Assembly: GCA_023399375.1 (NCBI GenBank)
Contig: JAEWPX010000091.1
Span: 1-56,366, forward strand
Length of the DNA stretch: 56,366 nucleotides
Direction: 5' to 3'
From: Pseudomonadota bacterium
GTDB taxonomy: Bacteria; Desulfobacterota; Desulfovibrionia; Desulfovibrionales; Desulfovibrionaceae
Shown here: positions 19,304-27,459 of the stretch, piece after piece
Numbering within the stretch: position 1 is the stretch's first letter
Layout: every line of letters begins with the position of its first letter
The notes under the pieces: generated by a model
What the model was told of the DNA's origin: nothing
The model's input: the letters and a program-made list of their open reading frames with translations, nothing else
Database searches by the model: none
Program-made: the position numbers and the translations under genes

Positions 19304-20065
19304 TCAAACGTCGGCGCCTTCCGGATCGGGCTGGCCGGCGAGGAACCGGCGCACCACGGGATCGTCGCAGGCGACGATGGCTTCCGGCGTGCCTTCCCAG
19401 ACGATGCGGCCGGCGTCGAGCATGGCCACATGCCCTGCCACGTCGAAGACGTCGGGAATGTCGTGGCTGACGAGCACGGCCGTGAAGCCGAACTGCTTGC
19501 GCGACTGGTCGATCAGCGCCAGCACGGCGGCCTTGCGGATGGGGTCGAGGCCGGTGGTCGGCTCGTCGAAGAGCACGAGCCCCGGCTCGGTCACGAGCGC
19601 CCGGGCCAGTGCGACCCGCTTTTGCATGCCGCCGGAAATCTGGGACGGAAACTTGTCGAGGATCGCCACGAGTTCCAGGCGTTCGGCCAGTTCGCCCACC
19701 CGTTTCGCGACCTCGGCCTCGGGCAGCTTCGCGGTCTCGCGCAGCGGCAAGGCGATGTTGTCGCGCACGGTCATGGAGTCGAAAAGCGCCATGTTCTGAA
19801 ACATGTAGCTGCAGCGGCGGCGGAATTCCCGGCGCTTTGCGGCCCCGACCGCGGCCAGGGAGCCGCCCCGGAACAGGATGTCGCCGGCGTCGGGCTTGAG
19901 CAGGCCGATGATGTGCTTGAGCAGCACGCTCTTGCCTTCGCCGGACTTGCCGATCACGGCGGTGACCATGCCCTCGGGCACGGTCATGTCGATGCCGCGC
20001 AGCACGGGCTGCCCGGCAAAGGCCTTGGTCAGGCCCCGGATTTCGATCATGGGTTGCGGCGTCAT
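19304..20065 (-). CDS. ABC transporter ATP-binding protein, MlaF-type
   Basis: A 253-aa ATPase of the phospholipid/toluene-tolerance (Mla/Ttg2) class. Walker A GKSGEGKS, Q-loop MFQNMALFDSMTVRDNIALP (a typical MlaF string), signature ISGGMQKRVALARAL, Walker B LVLFDEPTTGLDP, and switch His in LVSHDIPD are all present, so it should hydrolyse ATP. MlaF normally pairs with the MlaE permease and an MlaD MCE protein; none of these lies in this window. Start at the ATG giving MTPQPMIEIRGLTKAF; a second ATG at residue 6 is possible. It heads the minus-strand group with budA, the pseudopilin-like gene and the ligase-like gene. Confidence 0.88.
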   Translation of the reverse strand: MTPQPMIEIRGLTKAFAGQPVLRGIDMTVPEGMVTAVIGKSGEGKSVLLKHIIGLLKPDAGDILFRGGSLAAVGAAKRREFRRRCSYMFQNMALFDSMTVRDNIALPLRETAKLPEAEVAKRVGELAERLELVAILDKFPSQISGGMQKRVALARALVTEPGLVLFDEPTTGLDPIRKAAVLALIDQSRKQFGFTAVLVSHDIPDVFDVAGHVAMLDAGRIVWEGTPEAIVACDDPVVRRFLAGQPDPEGADV

Positions 20066-20170
20066 GGCGGATTGCCCCGTTTGGGAAACCGCGACACTTT
20101 GACCGCATTCGCGGCCAAAGGCAAGGACCGCGGCGCGCCTGCGACGCCGCCGGGGAGCGCGCGGCGGCGG

Positions 20171-22519
20171 TCAGGACGTTTCGGAGGTAGGCGCGTCGGC
20201 GTCCGGGGTCTCGGGCAGGCCAAGGGGCGCGCGGCGGTCGCGCACGAAGGAATTGCCCGGGCAGGACTTGGCGTATTTCTTGACGGCCGCCGCGCGCACG
20301 CCCAGTTCGTCCATGGTCACGGGCACGGCAAAGGCGCAGTCGATGACGCCCATGGAAATGGTCAAAAGCGGAAAGCGTCCCGCCCGGCCGTCGCGGCCCT
20401 GGCCCTCGATGTAGCCGCGCTCGCGGTCCGCGGGCGTGAAAAGGGCCGGCGAGGCGGCGGCGAAGGCGGCGAGCGCCGCTTCGCACACGGGCGCGACCGA
20501 GGCGGCGTCGCAGAGAAGGACGAAATCGTCGCCGCCGACATGGCCGAGGAAGTCGTCCTGCGCGCCGCGGGAAGCGAGCGCCTCGCCCAGGATGCGCGCG
20601 GTCATGAGGATGGCCTTGTCCCCGTCCTGGAAGCCGTAGACGTCGTTAAAGACCTTGAAGTTGTCGAGGTCGGCGTAAATAAACGAGGTGTGGCGGCCGG
20701 CCTCGGCGCGCCGCGCGATCTCGCGCTCGATGGCCACGTTGCCGGGCAGTCCGGTGAGCGGGTTGGCCCCCTTGGCCAATTCCACCTGCACGCAGGCCAG
20801 GGCGTCGAGGATGCGCTGCACCGAAACCATGCCGGCAAGCCGCCCCCGGCAGGTGACGAGGATGGGGTCGTAGAGCTTTTCCCGGTCCCGGGCCATGGCC
20901 GCCTGGGCCGCCACTTCCACGGGCGTGTCCCACTCCACGGTGAGCGGCGAGGGGTCCATGATGCGGGTGACGTCGCGGCGCAGGAAAAGGGCCAGGCCGT
21001 AGGGCGTGCTGAGGACGCGGTCGAGGTGGTGGCGCATGATGAGCCCCTCGGGCCGACCGTCGCGGACCACGGCCACGGCGTGGACGGACTCGTTGCCGTC
21101 GAAGAACTGCTTGACCTCGCCGACGCTCGCGTGGGGCGGAATCTGGCGGGGCCGTTCGGCCAGATCGTTTATGGGCGAGGAGCACTTGAAGCCGTCGATG
21201 GCCTGGCTTGCGCCCCGCACGATGGCCAGGCGCGTTTCCTCGTGCAGCTCGGCCGCCGGGGCCTCGGGCCGCCCCAGGAAAAACCCCTGGCCGAAGTGCG
21301 CGCCCAGGCGGATGCAGCAGGCGAGCTCCGCTTCGGTCTCGATGCCCTCGGCCACGATGCGGCAGCCGATCTTGTCCGCGAAGGTGAGCAGCGTCTCGAG
21401 CAGCGCCCGTTTGACCGGGTTGGCGTCGATGCCGCGCACGAGGGACATGTCGATCTTCATGAAATCGGGCTTGATCTCGGCGATGGAAAAAAGCCCGGAA
21501 TAACCGGTGCCCACGTCGTCCACGGCCACGCCGTAGCCGGCGTCGCGGTAGTGGTCCAACGTGCGGTGGAACAGGTTGAAATCCTTGACGCTGTGGCGCT
21601 CGGTGATCTCGAGCACCACATCGCGTGGCTCCATGCCGTACTTGTCGAGCAGCCGCCTTGTTTCGCCGGGCGTGAACTGGGGATCGAGCAGCGTGCGGGG
21701 ATGGACGTTGCAGAAAAGCCGCGCGCCCTGGCTGCGCCGGGCGAAGCCGCGGATCGCGGCCTCGCGGCAGACTTTTTCCAGGGCGAAGATAGCCCCGGCC
21801 TCCTCGGCCACGTCGAAGAGCATGGCCGGGGATTCCAGCGGGCTTTGCGCCGGCCCCCGGGCCAACGCCTCCCAGGCGAACACGCTGCCGCCGCGCAGGT
21901 TGACGATGGGCTGGTAGACGGCCCGCACCCGGCCGAGTTCCAGTATCTCGCGGAATTCTCGCAGGGCCGGGGCGCTGCCGCCCTCGCCGCCGCCGGCCAG
22001 GCGCAACGCCTCGGCCAGCGCCGCGGCCAGGGCCATGTCCAGGGCGATGGGAGCCTTGCAGATGACCACGGCCGCGCCGCTGCGCACATCCAGGGCCTGG
22101 CCGGTCAGGCGCAACGCCTCCTCGCGCAGGCCGCCGCGCGTTTCCAGGCGCAGTATCGCCGCAACCCGGTCCAGGGCGTCGGCATCGTCGTCCCGGCCGC
22201 CGACGCACACAAGTACGCGGCCGGGTTCGAGCGTTTCGGTCAGGCAAACGGCATGGTCCGCCAGCCGCCTCTCCGCGGCGCGGGCGGCCGCCGCAGCCAG
22301 GGCCGCGGCCAGGGCCGCGGCCACGTCGGGACGCACCAGGCGGCGCAACAGGGAAAAATCCTGGATCTCGAGCAGGACCACGCCGAGGGCGCCTCCCCCG
22401 GCGACATGGTCCGCGACCAGCTCCCGCTCCCTTCCCTGCAACAACCCGTCCCCCGAACCGACAGCGGCAAGCGCGCCATCCCGTCCTGGAGCCTCGTTAA
22501 GGCATGGTGAAAACTGCAT
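20171..22519 (-). CDS. EAL-CBS-GGDEF cyclic-di-GMP signalling protein
   Basis: A 782-aa cytoplasmic protein with no membrane helix. After an N-terminal region of about 190 residues (a weak GGDEF-like or other sensor fold) comes an EAL phosphodiesterase domain with the signature E217-A-L in AWEALARGP, plus NVHPRTL, EITER, DDVGTGYSG, KIDMSLV and AEGIET; these suggest an active c-di-GMP phosphodiesterase. A CBS pair follows at about 440-570, then a GGDEF domain (about 600-760) with the variant GGDDF at 662-666, which may be active or may bind GTP to regulate the EAL domain. Start at the ATG with TAAGGTGGT upstream. It stands alone, divergent from the glycosyltransferase at 22700. Confidence 0.92.
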   Translation of the reverse strand: MQFSPCLNEAPGRDGALAAVGSGDGLLQGRERELVADHVAGGGALGVVLLEIQDFSLLRRLVRPDVAAALAAALAAAAARAAERRLADHAVCLTETLEPGRVLVCVGGRDDDADALDRVAAILRLETRGGLREEALRLTGQALDVRSGAAVVICKAPIALDMALAAALAEALRLAGGGEGGSAPALREFREILELGRVRAVYQPIVNLRGGSVFAWEALARGPAQSPLESPAMLFDVAEEAGAIFALEKVCREAAIRGFARRSQGARLFCNVHPRTLLDPQFTPGETRRLLDKYGMEPRDVVLEITERHSVKDFNLFHRTLDHYRDAGYGVAVDDVGTGYSGLFSIAEIKPDFMKIDMSLVRGIDANPVKRALLETLLTFADKIGCRIVAEGIETEAELACCIRLGAHFGQGFFLGRPEAPAAELHEETRLAIVRGASQAIDGFKCSSPINDLAERPRQIPPHASVGEVKQFFDGNESVHAVAVVRDGRPEGLIMRHHLDRVLSTPYGLALFLRRDVTRIMDPSPLTVEWDTPVEVAAQAAMARDREKLYDPILVTCRGRLAGMVSVQRILDALACVQVELAKGANPLTGLPGNVAIEREIARRAEAGRHTSFIYADLDNFKVFNDVYGFQDGDKAILMTARILGEALASRGAQDDFLGHVGGDDFVLLCDAASVAPVCEAALAAFAAASPALFTPADRERGYIEGQGRDGRAGRFPLLTISMGVIDCAFAVPVTMDELGVRAAAVKKYAKSCPGNSFVRDRRAPLGLPETPDADAPTSETS

Positions 22520-22699
22520 AACCACCTTACCGCATTGCCCGGGTCGGGCCGGGGCCCTTCTTGAACCGGGCAGTGCTAGCACGCCCCCGGCGCGCCTCGG
22601 CCGCACCTTCCAGACGATGCCGTGACGATTCCGTGACGCCCGCGGCGCGCGACCGCCACGCTTGCCAGCGGCGAACGTCTTGCCTACACCCGGGAAAAT

Positions 22700-24655
22700 A
22701 TGAACAGTCCCTTCCCCTCCCGCGCGACCGAATCCGCTTCCCTTACCCGGGAAATGCGGCTGGCCTGGGGCCTGCGCGAGGACATCCGCGCCGGGCGCGA
22801 CATCGACGATCCGCAGGCGCGAGAGGATTTCCGGCTGTGGTGGCTGAGCTCGGCCTCCCGCGAATTTCCCGCCGTGAAATGCGACCCGCGGCCGGAAGAC
22901 GCGGCCCTGGCCGGCGCGATCCTCATCCCGGCCACGGGGCCACGGGACGCCGCGGTCACCCGCCTGATGGACTTCATCCGTCGCCTGCGCCCCAAGGAGG
23001 CGGCAGGGTTCGACGTCGCCGCGCCGCAGGGGCGAAGGGCCCTGGCCGCCTGGCATTACGCCTGCGTCGTGCCGGAGTTGTCCCTGTTTCCCCTGCTCGA
23101 CGCCCGGGAACGTGCCTGGCTGCTCGAACCCGTCACCCCGCCCCTGGCGCCCGCCGGGCTGCCCCTGCCCCGGCTTGTCCGGCTGACCTGGGAAAACCGG
23201 ACCGACGTGCACGCGACCTTCGACCTGTCCCAGGCAGGCGGGGCCTGGGGACTGCTGGCCTGGTACTGGATCTACGGCGCAGCGGAAATGGGGCATCAGC
23301 CCTATGCCGCCTGGCTGTCCTGCCGGGAGCTCTTCTCGCCCCGACCCGACCTCGGCGGCCTCCCGGCCATGGCGCTTTTCGCCTGGCAGGCGGACGACGC
23401 GCAACGCGCGCGCATCAATCCCGCGACGCCTGCCGGCATAGCGGCCCTCACCGCCTGGCTCGAGGAATCGCGGACGCTGCCCCGCCTGACGCAGGCGATG
23501 CTCGAAGCGCCGGCCAAGCCCCCTTGCCCGCGCCCCCCGCATCCGCCGTCCCGGCCCTTCGGGGCCAACATCATCGGCTACGCCCGGGGGGAACTCGGCA
23601 TCGGCGAGGATTCGCGAATGTGCGCCCTGGCCCTTTCCCAGGCCGAGACGCCCTTTGCCGTGGTCAACATCCCCGTGGGCTCCAACACCCGGGAGCAGGA
23701 CGCCTTTCTCGACGCCTGCCTGGTCGAGGACACGCCGTATCCGGTCAACATCTTTTGCCTCACGGGGCTCGACACGGCGAGGTTGTGGCTGGAACGCGGG
23801 GAAGCGCTTTTTTCCGGACGCAAGAACGTGGGCTACTGGCCCTGGGAGCTGCCCGCCTGGCCCAAAGCCATGGCCGACGCCTACGCGCTCGTGGACGAGT
23901 TGTGGGTGTCGAGCGCCTACACGCGCGACGCCTTCGCGAAAAGCGCGCCGATCCCGGTGCGGCTTATGCCCATGGCCGTTTCCGTTGACCGGGTCACGCC
24001 ACGCCCGAGGGACTTCTTCGGGCTGCCCGGGGACCGCTTCCTGTTCCTGTACACGTTCGACTGCAATTCCTATCTCGCGCGCAAGAACCCGCTGGCCGTC
24101 ATCCGCGCGTTCCGGGCCGCCTTCCCGCGGGGCGCGGAACCGGTCGGGCTCGTGCTCAAAACCATGAACGCCCGCGAGGACGACCCGCGCTGGCTGGCCC
24201 TGGCCGCAGCGGCCGCGGCCGACGCGCGCATCGTCTTCCTGCACGGGACCATGGACCGCGGCGACGTACTCGGCCTATTCGCCGCCTGCGACGCCTACGT
24301 CTCGCCGCACCGGGCTGAGGGCTTCGGTAGGACGCTGGCCGAGGCCATGCTGCTCGGCAAGCCGGTCATCGCCACGGGGTATTCGGGGAATGTCGATTTT
24401 CTCACGCCGGAGACGGGCTATCCCGTGCCCTACCGCTTCGTGCCCATCGGGGAAGGAGAATATCCCTTCGGCCAGGGCCTCGTCTGGGCCGAGCCCGACG
24501 CCGACGCCCTGGCCGGGGCCATGCGCCGCGTCGCGAACGCGCCGGAGGAGGCCGCGCGCCGGGCGCGCGCCGGGCGCGACCTCGTGGCCGGAAGGCACCA
24601 TCCCCTGGCGGTCGGACGCGCGTACAGGGAACGGCTCGAGGCGCTTTGCCGCTAG
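22700..24655 (+). CDS. Large GT4 glycosyltransferase with extra N-terminal domain
   Basis: A 651-aa protein. The first 290 residues form a separate helical domain without a recognised motif. The second half is a GT4 enzyme beginning NIIGYARGELGIGEDSRMCA, a start common to GT4 proteins of polysaccharide clusters. It continues with KNVGYWPWELPAWPKA, a donor-domain start RFLFLYTFDCNSYLARKNP, and the EX7E region in HRAEGFGRTLAEAMLLGKPV. Retaining transfer from a nucleotide sugar is expected; specificity is unknown. Start at the ATG giving MNSPFPSRATES. It is convergent with the small minus-strand gene ending at 24665. Confidence 0.85.
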   Translation: MNSPFPSRATESASLTREMRLAWGLREDIRAGRDIDDPQAREDFRLWWLSSASREFPAVKCDPRPEDAALAGAILIPATGPRDAAVTRLMDFIRRLRPKEAAGFDVAAPQGRRALAAWHYACVVPELSLFPLLDARERAWLLEPVTPPLAPAGLPLPRLVRLTWENRTDVHATFDLSQAGGAWGLLAWYWIYGAAEMGHQPYAAWLSCRELFSPRPDLGGLPAMALFAWQADDAQRARINPATPAGIAALTAWLEESRTLPRLTQAMLEAPAKPPCPRPPHPPSRPFGANIIGYARGELGIGEDSRMCALALSQAETPFAVVNIPVGSNTREQDAFLDACLVEDTPYPVNIFCLTGLDTARLWLERGEALFSGRKNVGYWPWELPAWPKAMADAYALVDELWVSSAYTRDAFAKSAPIPVRLMPMAVSVDRVTPRPRDFFGLPGDRFLFLYTFDCNSYLARKNPLAVIRAFRAAFPRGAEPVGLVLKTMNAREDDPRWLALAAAAAADARIVFLHGTMDRGDVLGLFAACDAYVSPHRAEGFGRTLAEAMLLGKPVIATGYSGNVDFLTPETGYPVPYRFVPIGEGEYPFGQGLVWAEPDADALAGAMRRVANAPEEAARRARAGRDLVAGRHHPLAVGRAYRERLEALCR

Positions 24656-24664
24656 ACCGCGGCC

Positions 24665-24928
24665 CTATTTTTCGCGGGAGAAGAACACGCGCAGAAATCC
24701 GAAGAAGACGCCGCCGAGATCCTTCCACGCCCATCCCCACAAGCGATCAAAAAGGCCATGGGGCAAGGCTTCCTGCGCATGAAAGGAAATATTGTCCCCG
24801 ACGCGGCCATAAAGGCTTGAAGGTCCCACATCGGGATGTTGTTTCGGGGACGTTGTCGGCGTTTCGGACTCCACCGGAACATCCTTGAAAATGAGGTCGA
24901 CCTTTTCGAACTTGTTTTGCTCCGTCAT
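24665..24928 (-). CDS. Small hypothetical protein with aromatic C-terminal helix
   Basis: An 87-aa frame beginning MTEQNKFEKVDLIFKDVPVE. The first 50 residues are polar and charged. The last 30 are Trp/Phe/Gly-rich (LFDRLWGWAWKDLGGVFFGF), like an amphipathic membrane-interacting helix. I do not recognise a family. The base composition is less GC-biased than its neighbours and the reading is protein-like, but the ribosome site is weak. It is convergent with the GT4 gene (9-base gap) and divergent from the type I secretion locus, so it may share the regulatory region at 24929-25199. Confidence 0.5.
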   Translation of the reverse strand: MTEQNKFEKVDLIFKDVPVESETPTTSPKQHPDVGPSSLYGRVGDNISFHAQEALPHGLFDRLWGWAWKDLGGVFFGFLRVFFSREK

Positions 24929-25087
24929 GCTCTGCCCCCGGCGAGAGTTCCATCCGTCGCGGCGCGCGCCGCCGGCGGGATCGCGACGTTACGTGGAACG
25001 CCGCCCTGGGGCAACCCGCATATCTGCGCCAGGCATTGCAGAAAAGGAGCCCGCCGGCCGGGCTGGCGTTGCCGAAAGGCGGGAGCG

Positions 25088-25139
25088 TTGACATGGATAA
25101 TGGACTTTTGGCATTATCAAAAGCTGTGCGATGATAATG
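25088..25139 (+). promoter_or_regulatory. Promoter with GATAATG inverted/direct repeats upstream of the secretion locus
   Basis: TTGACA (25088-25093, perfect -35) is followed after 18 bases by CATTAT (25112-25117, four of six). The spacer and -10 carry a perfect inverted repeat, GATAATG (25096-25102) and CATTATC (25112-25118), separated by 9 bases. A third GATAATG lies at 25133-25139, in direct orientation with the first. The arrangement looks like a multi-site operator. It is about 80 bases upstream of the ABC transporter start in an AT-rich gap (24929-25199) that holds no other gene. Confidence 0.55.
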
Positions 25140-25199
25140 ATCTTTTGCTTTTAAGCGCGCGCCGTGGTGCCTGCCGCCCCTCTGAGGAATTCGAAAAAC

Positions 25200-27380
25200 A
25201 TGACGACCGACCAGTTGCGCAACAATTCAGGACTGTTTTGCTTCTTACTCCTGGCACGGCACCATCACATCGATTTGACCGTCGAATCCATATCGCACAA
25301 GTACAGCATCCACGACAGCAACCTGGATCCTGTCCTCCTGCTGCGCATCGCCAAGGATTTCGGCTTCAAAAGCAAATGCAGCCGCCTCAATTGGAAAAAA
25401 CTTTTTTATATTGGCAACGTATTCCCCTTGCTGGCCCGCCTCCGCGACGGGAAATACGTCATCGTATCCGGCGTGCGCGGGGCAGAGGAGTCCGGAGAGG
25501 TCGCCATTGTCGATCCCAGCCGGGGATCGCTTGAGTTCGTCTTTTTGCAGCGTGCGGATTTCGAGCAGCTCTGGGACGGCGAAGCCTTTCTTTTCAAGAA
25601 GATTTACAAGATTGCGGACACGCACAAACCGTTCGGCCTGGACTGGTTCATCCCGGAGATGTTGCGGCACAAGAAAATGTTCCGCGACGTCGGTCTGGCC
25701 ACCATGTGCGTCAACCTGCTGGCCATCGGCTTCCCGATCTACATTCAGTTGATGTTCGACAAGGCCGTCGCGCACCGGGCGCTTTCCACGCTCGTCGTTT
25801 TGTCCGTGGCCATCGCCACCATCACTATTTTCGAAAATGTTCTCAAATACTTAAAAAACTACATCACGCTCTACGCCACGAACAAAATCGACCTGCGACT
25901 GGACAAAATCCTGCATGGCCATATCCTCCGCCTGCCCATCGATTTCTTCGATTTTACCCCCATCGGCCTCATTCTGCGCTATCTTTTCCAGAAGGAACGC
26001 ATCCGCGAGTTCATGACGGGAACGCTGCTCACGACCTTGTTCGACCTGAGCCTCATCGCCTTCATTTTGCCGATCCTTTTCTTCTATTCCTGGAAGCTGG
26101 CCTTCGTCGTCATCGCGTTCACCTGCGGCATCCTGGCGATCATGCTCGGCACCATGCGCGTTTTCCGCTACATGATGCATCAGGTACAGACCTACGAAGC
26201 CATAAAAAACAAATACATCGTGGAGACCTTGCGCGGCATCGGCACCATCAAATCCCTGGCCCTGGAGCCCCTGCGCTACAGGAAAACGGAACAGGATACC
26301 GCGACCACCATTTCCAAGCACCATGCAATAAAGAACCTTTCCCTCAAAGTCGGCACCGCCAGCGAACTGCTCCAGGGCCTCATGCGTGTGACCGTCATCT
26401 AGTACGGCTGCTACCTGGCCGTGGACCAGGAAATCACAGCCGGCGGGCTGATCGCCTTCGTCATGCTGAGCGGGATGATCACGGGGCCACTGGTGTCCCT
26501 CGTCGGCATCCTGCACGAATACCAGGAAGTCGCAGTCTCCGTGAACCTCCTGGGAGTCATTCTCAATCGCCCGGTGGAGCATGCGCAAAGCAACCGCGGC
26601 CTCGTCTCGCCCATAAGCGGCAGCATCGGCATCGAATCCGTCAATTTCCGCTACGCCCAGACGGCGCCGCCGGCGCTTTCCGACATCTCCATGCACTTTC
26701 CCGCCGGTTCTGTCATCGGCATCGTCGGCCGCTCCGGTTCCGGCAAATCGACCCTGACCCGGCTCATCCAGGGTCTCTATCCCCTGCAACAGGGACGCAT
26801 CACCATCGACGGCCTGGACATGCGCGACTACGACATCGCCCACCTGCGCCGCTCCATCGGCGTGGTGCTCCAGGAGAGCTTCCTGTTCGAAGGCAGCATC
26901 CGCGAGAACATCGCCGTCACCAAGCCCACGGCCACCTTCGAGGAGATCGTCTTCGCCGCGCGCATGGCCGGCGCCGACGAATTCATCCAGCTTCTCCCCC
27001 AGGGCTACGACACCCCGCTGTTCGAAGGCGGTTCGAACCTCTCCGGCGGTCAGCGCCAGCGCCTGTCCATCGCCCGGGCCCTGCTCACGCAGCCGCCCAT
27101 CCTCATCCTCGACGAGGCGACCAGCGCCCTGGACGCCGAATCCGAAGCCATCATCCAGGCCAACCTCACGGCCATCGCCCAGGGGCGCACCATGCTCATC
27201 GTCAGCCACCGTCTGTCCATGCTGACCATGTGCCACAGCATCATCGTTCTTGAAAAAGGGAAACTGATCGGCAACGCCCCTCACGACGAGCTGCTCAAGA
27301 CCTGTCCGATCTATGCCGATCTCTGGTACAAGCAGAATAGGCACCTGATGGGCGTTTTGCAAAATCAGTCCGCCATGTAA
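25200..27380 (+). pseudogene. Type I secretion ABC transporter (HlyB type), interrupted by in-frame TAG
   Basis: One 727-codon frame that would encode a complete HlyB/LapB-like exporter, except for TAG at codon 401 (26400-26402). Residues 1-130 are a C39-like domain without the catalytic Cys (SGLFCFLLLARHHHIDL), as in HlyB-type chaperone-binding domains. Five to six membrane helices follow (about 150-420). The ATPase domain has Walker A GRSGSGKST, signature LSGGQRQRLSIARALL, Walker B ILILDEATSALDA and switch His SHRLS. The TAG falls exactly where HlyB-type proteins have a conserved Trp (family reads LWLGAHLV, here stop-YGCYLAV), so a single TGG-to-TAG change explains it. No frameshift is present: both halves share a frame. 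The 3' part (from ATG 26421) could be translated alone. ATG at 25200 has GAGGA upstream. Sequencing error is not excluded. Confidence 0.88.
26400..26402 (+). other. In-frame amber codon replacing an expected tryptophan
   Basis: TAG is followed in the same frame by TAC GGC TGC TAC CTG, which restores the normal membrane-helix sequence of the transporter. The upstream frame ends GLMRVTVI. No alternative start with a good ribosome site lies close downstream; the first ATG is at 26421-range position GTG/ATG mixture, with codon GTG at 26421 giving the first possible start. Confidence 0.85.
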
Positions 27381-27459
27381 GCAAGGGCCGCGCTTCACGC
27401 GCTTGCGCAGGGACCGGGGCGACGCGCCCGAACCAAGCATTTCGAGGATCACGGATCGC

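Noticed and set aside
25088..25140. Sigma-54 promoter (TGGC ... GC) upstream of the secretion locus
   Set aside because: The spacing between the GG and GC elements is off by one, and sigma-54 promoters are strict about spacing.
26390..26410. Pyrrolysine or selenocysteine decoding at the TAG
   Set aside because: TAG is not a selenocysteine codon, the position is a structural Trp rather than a catalytic residue, and no pyl genes or recoding structure are visible.
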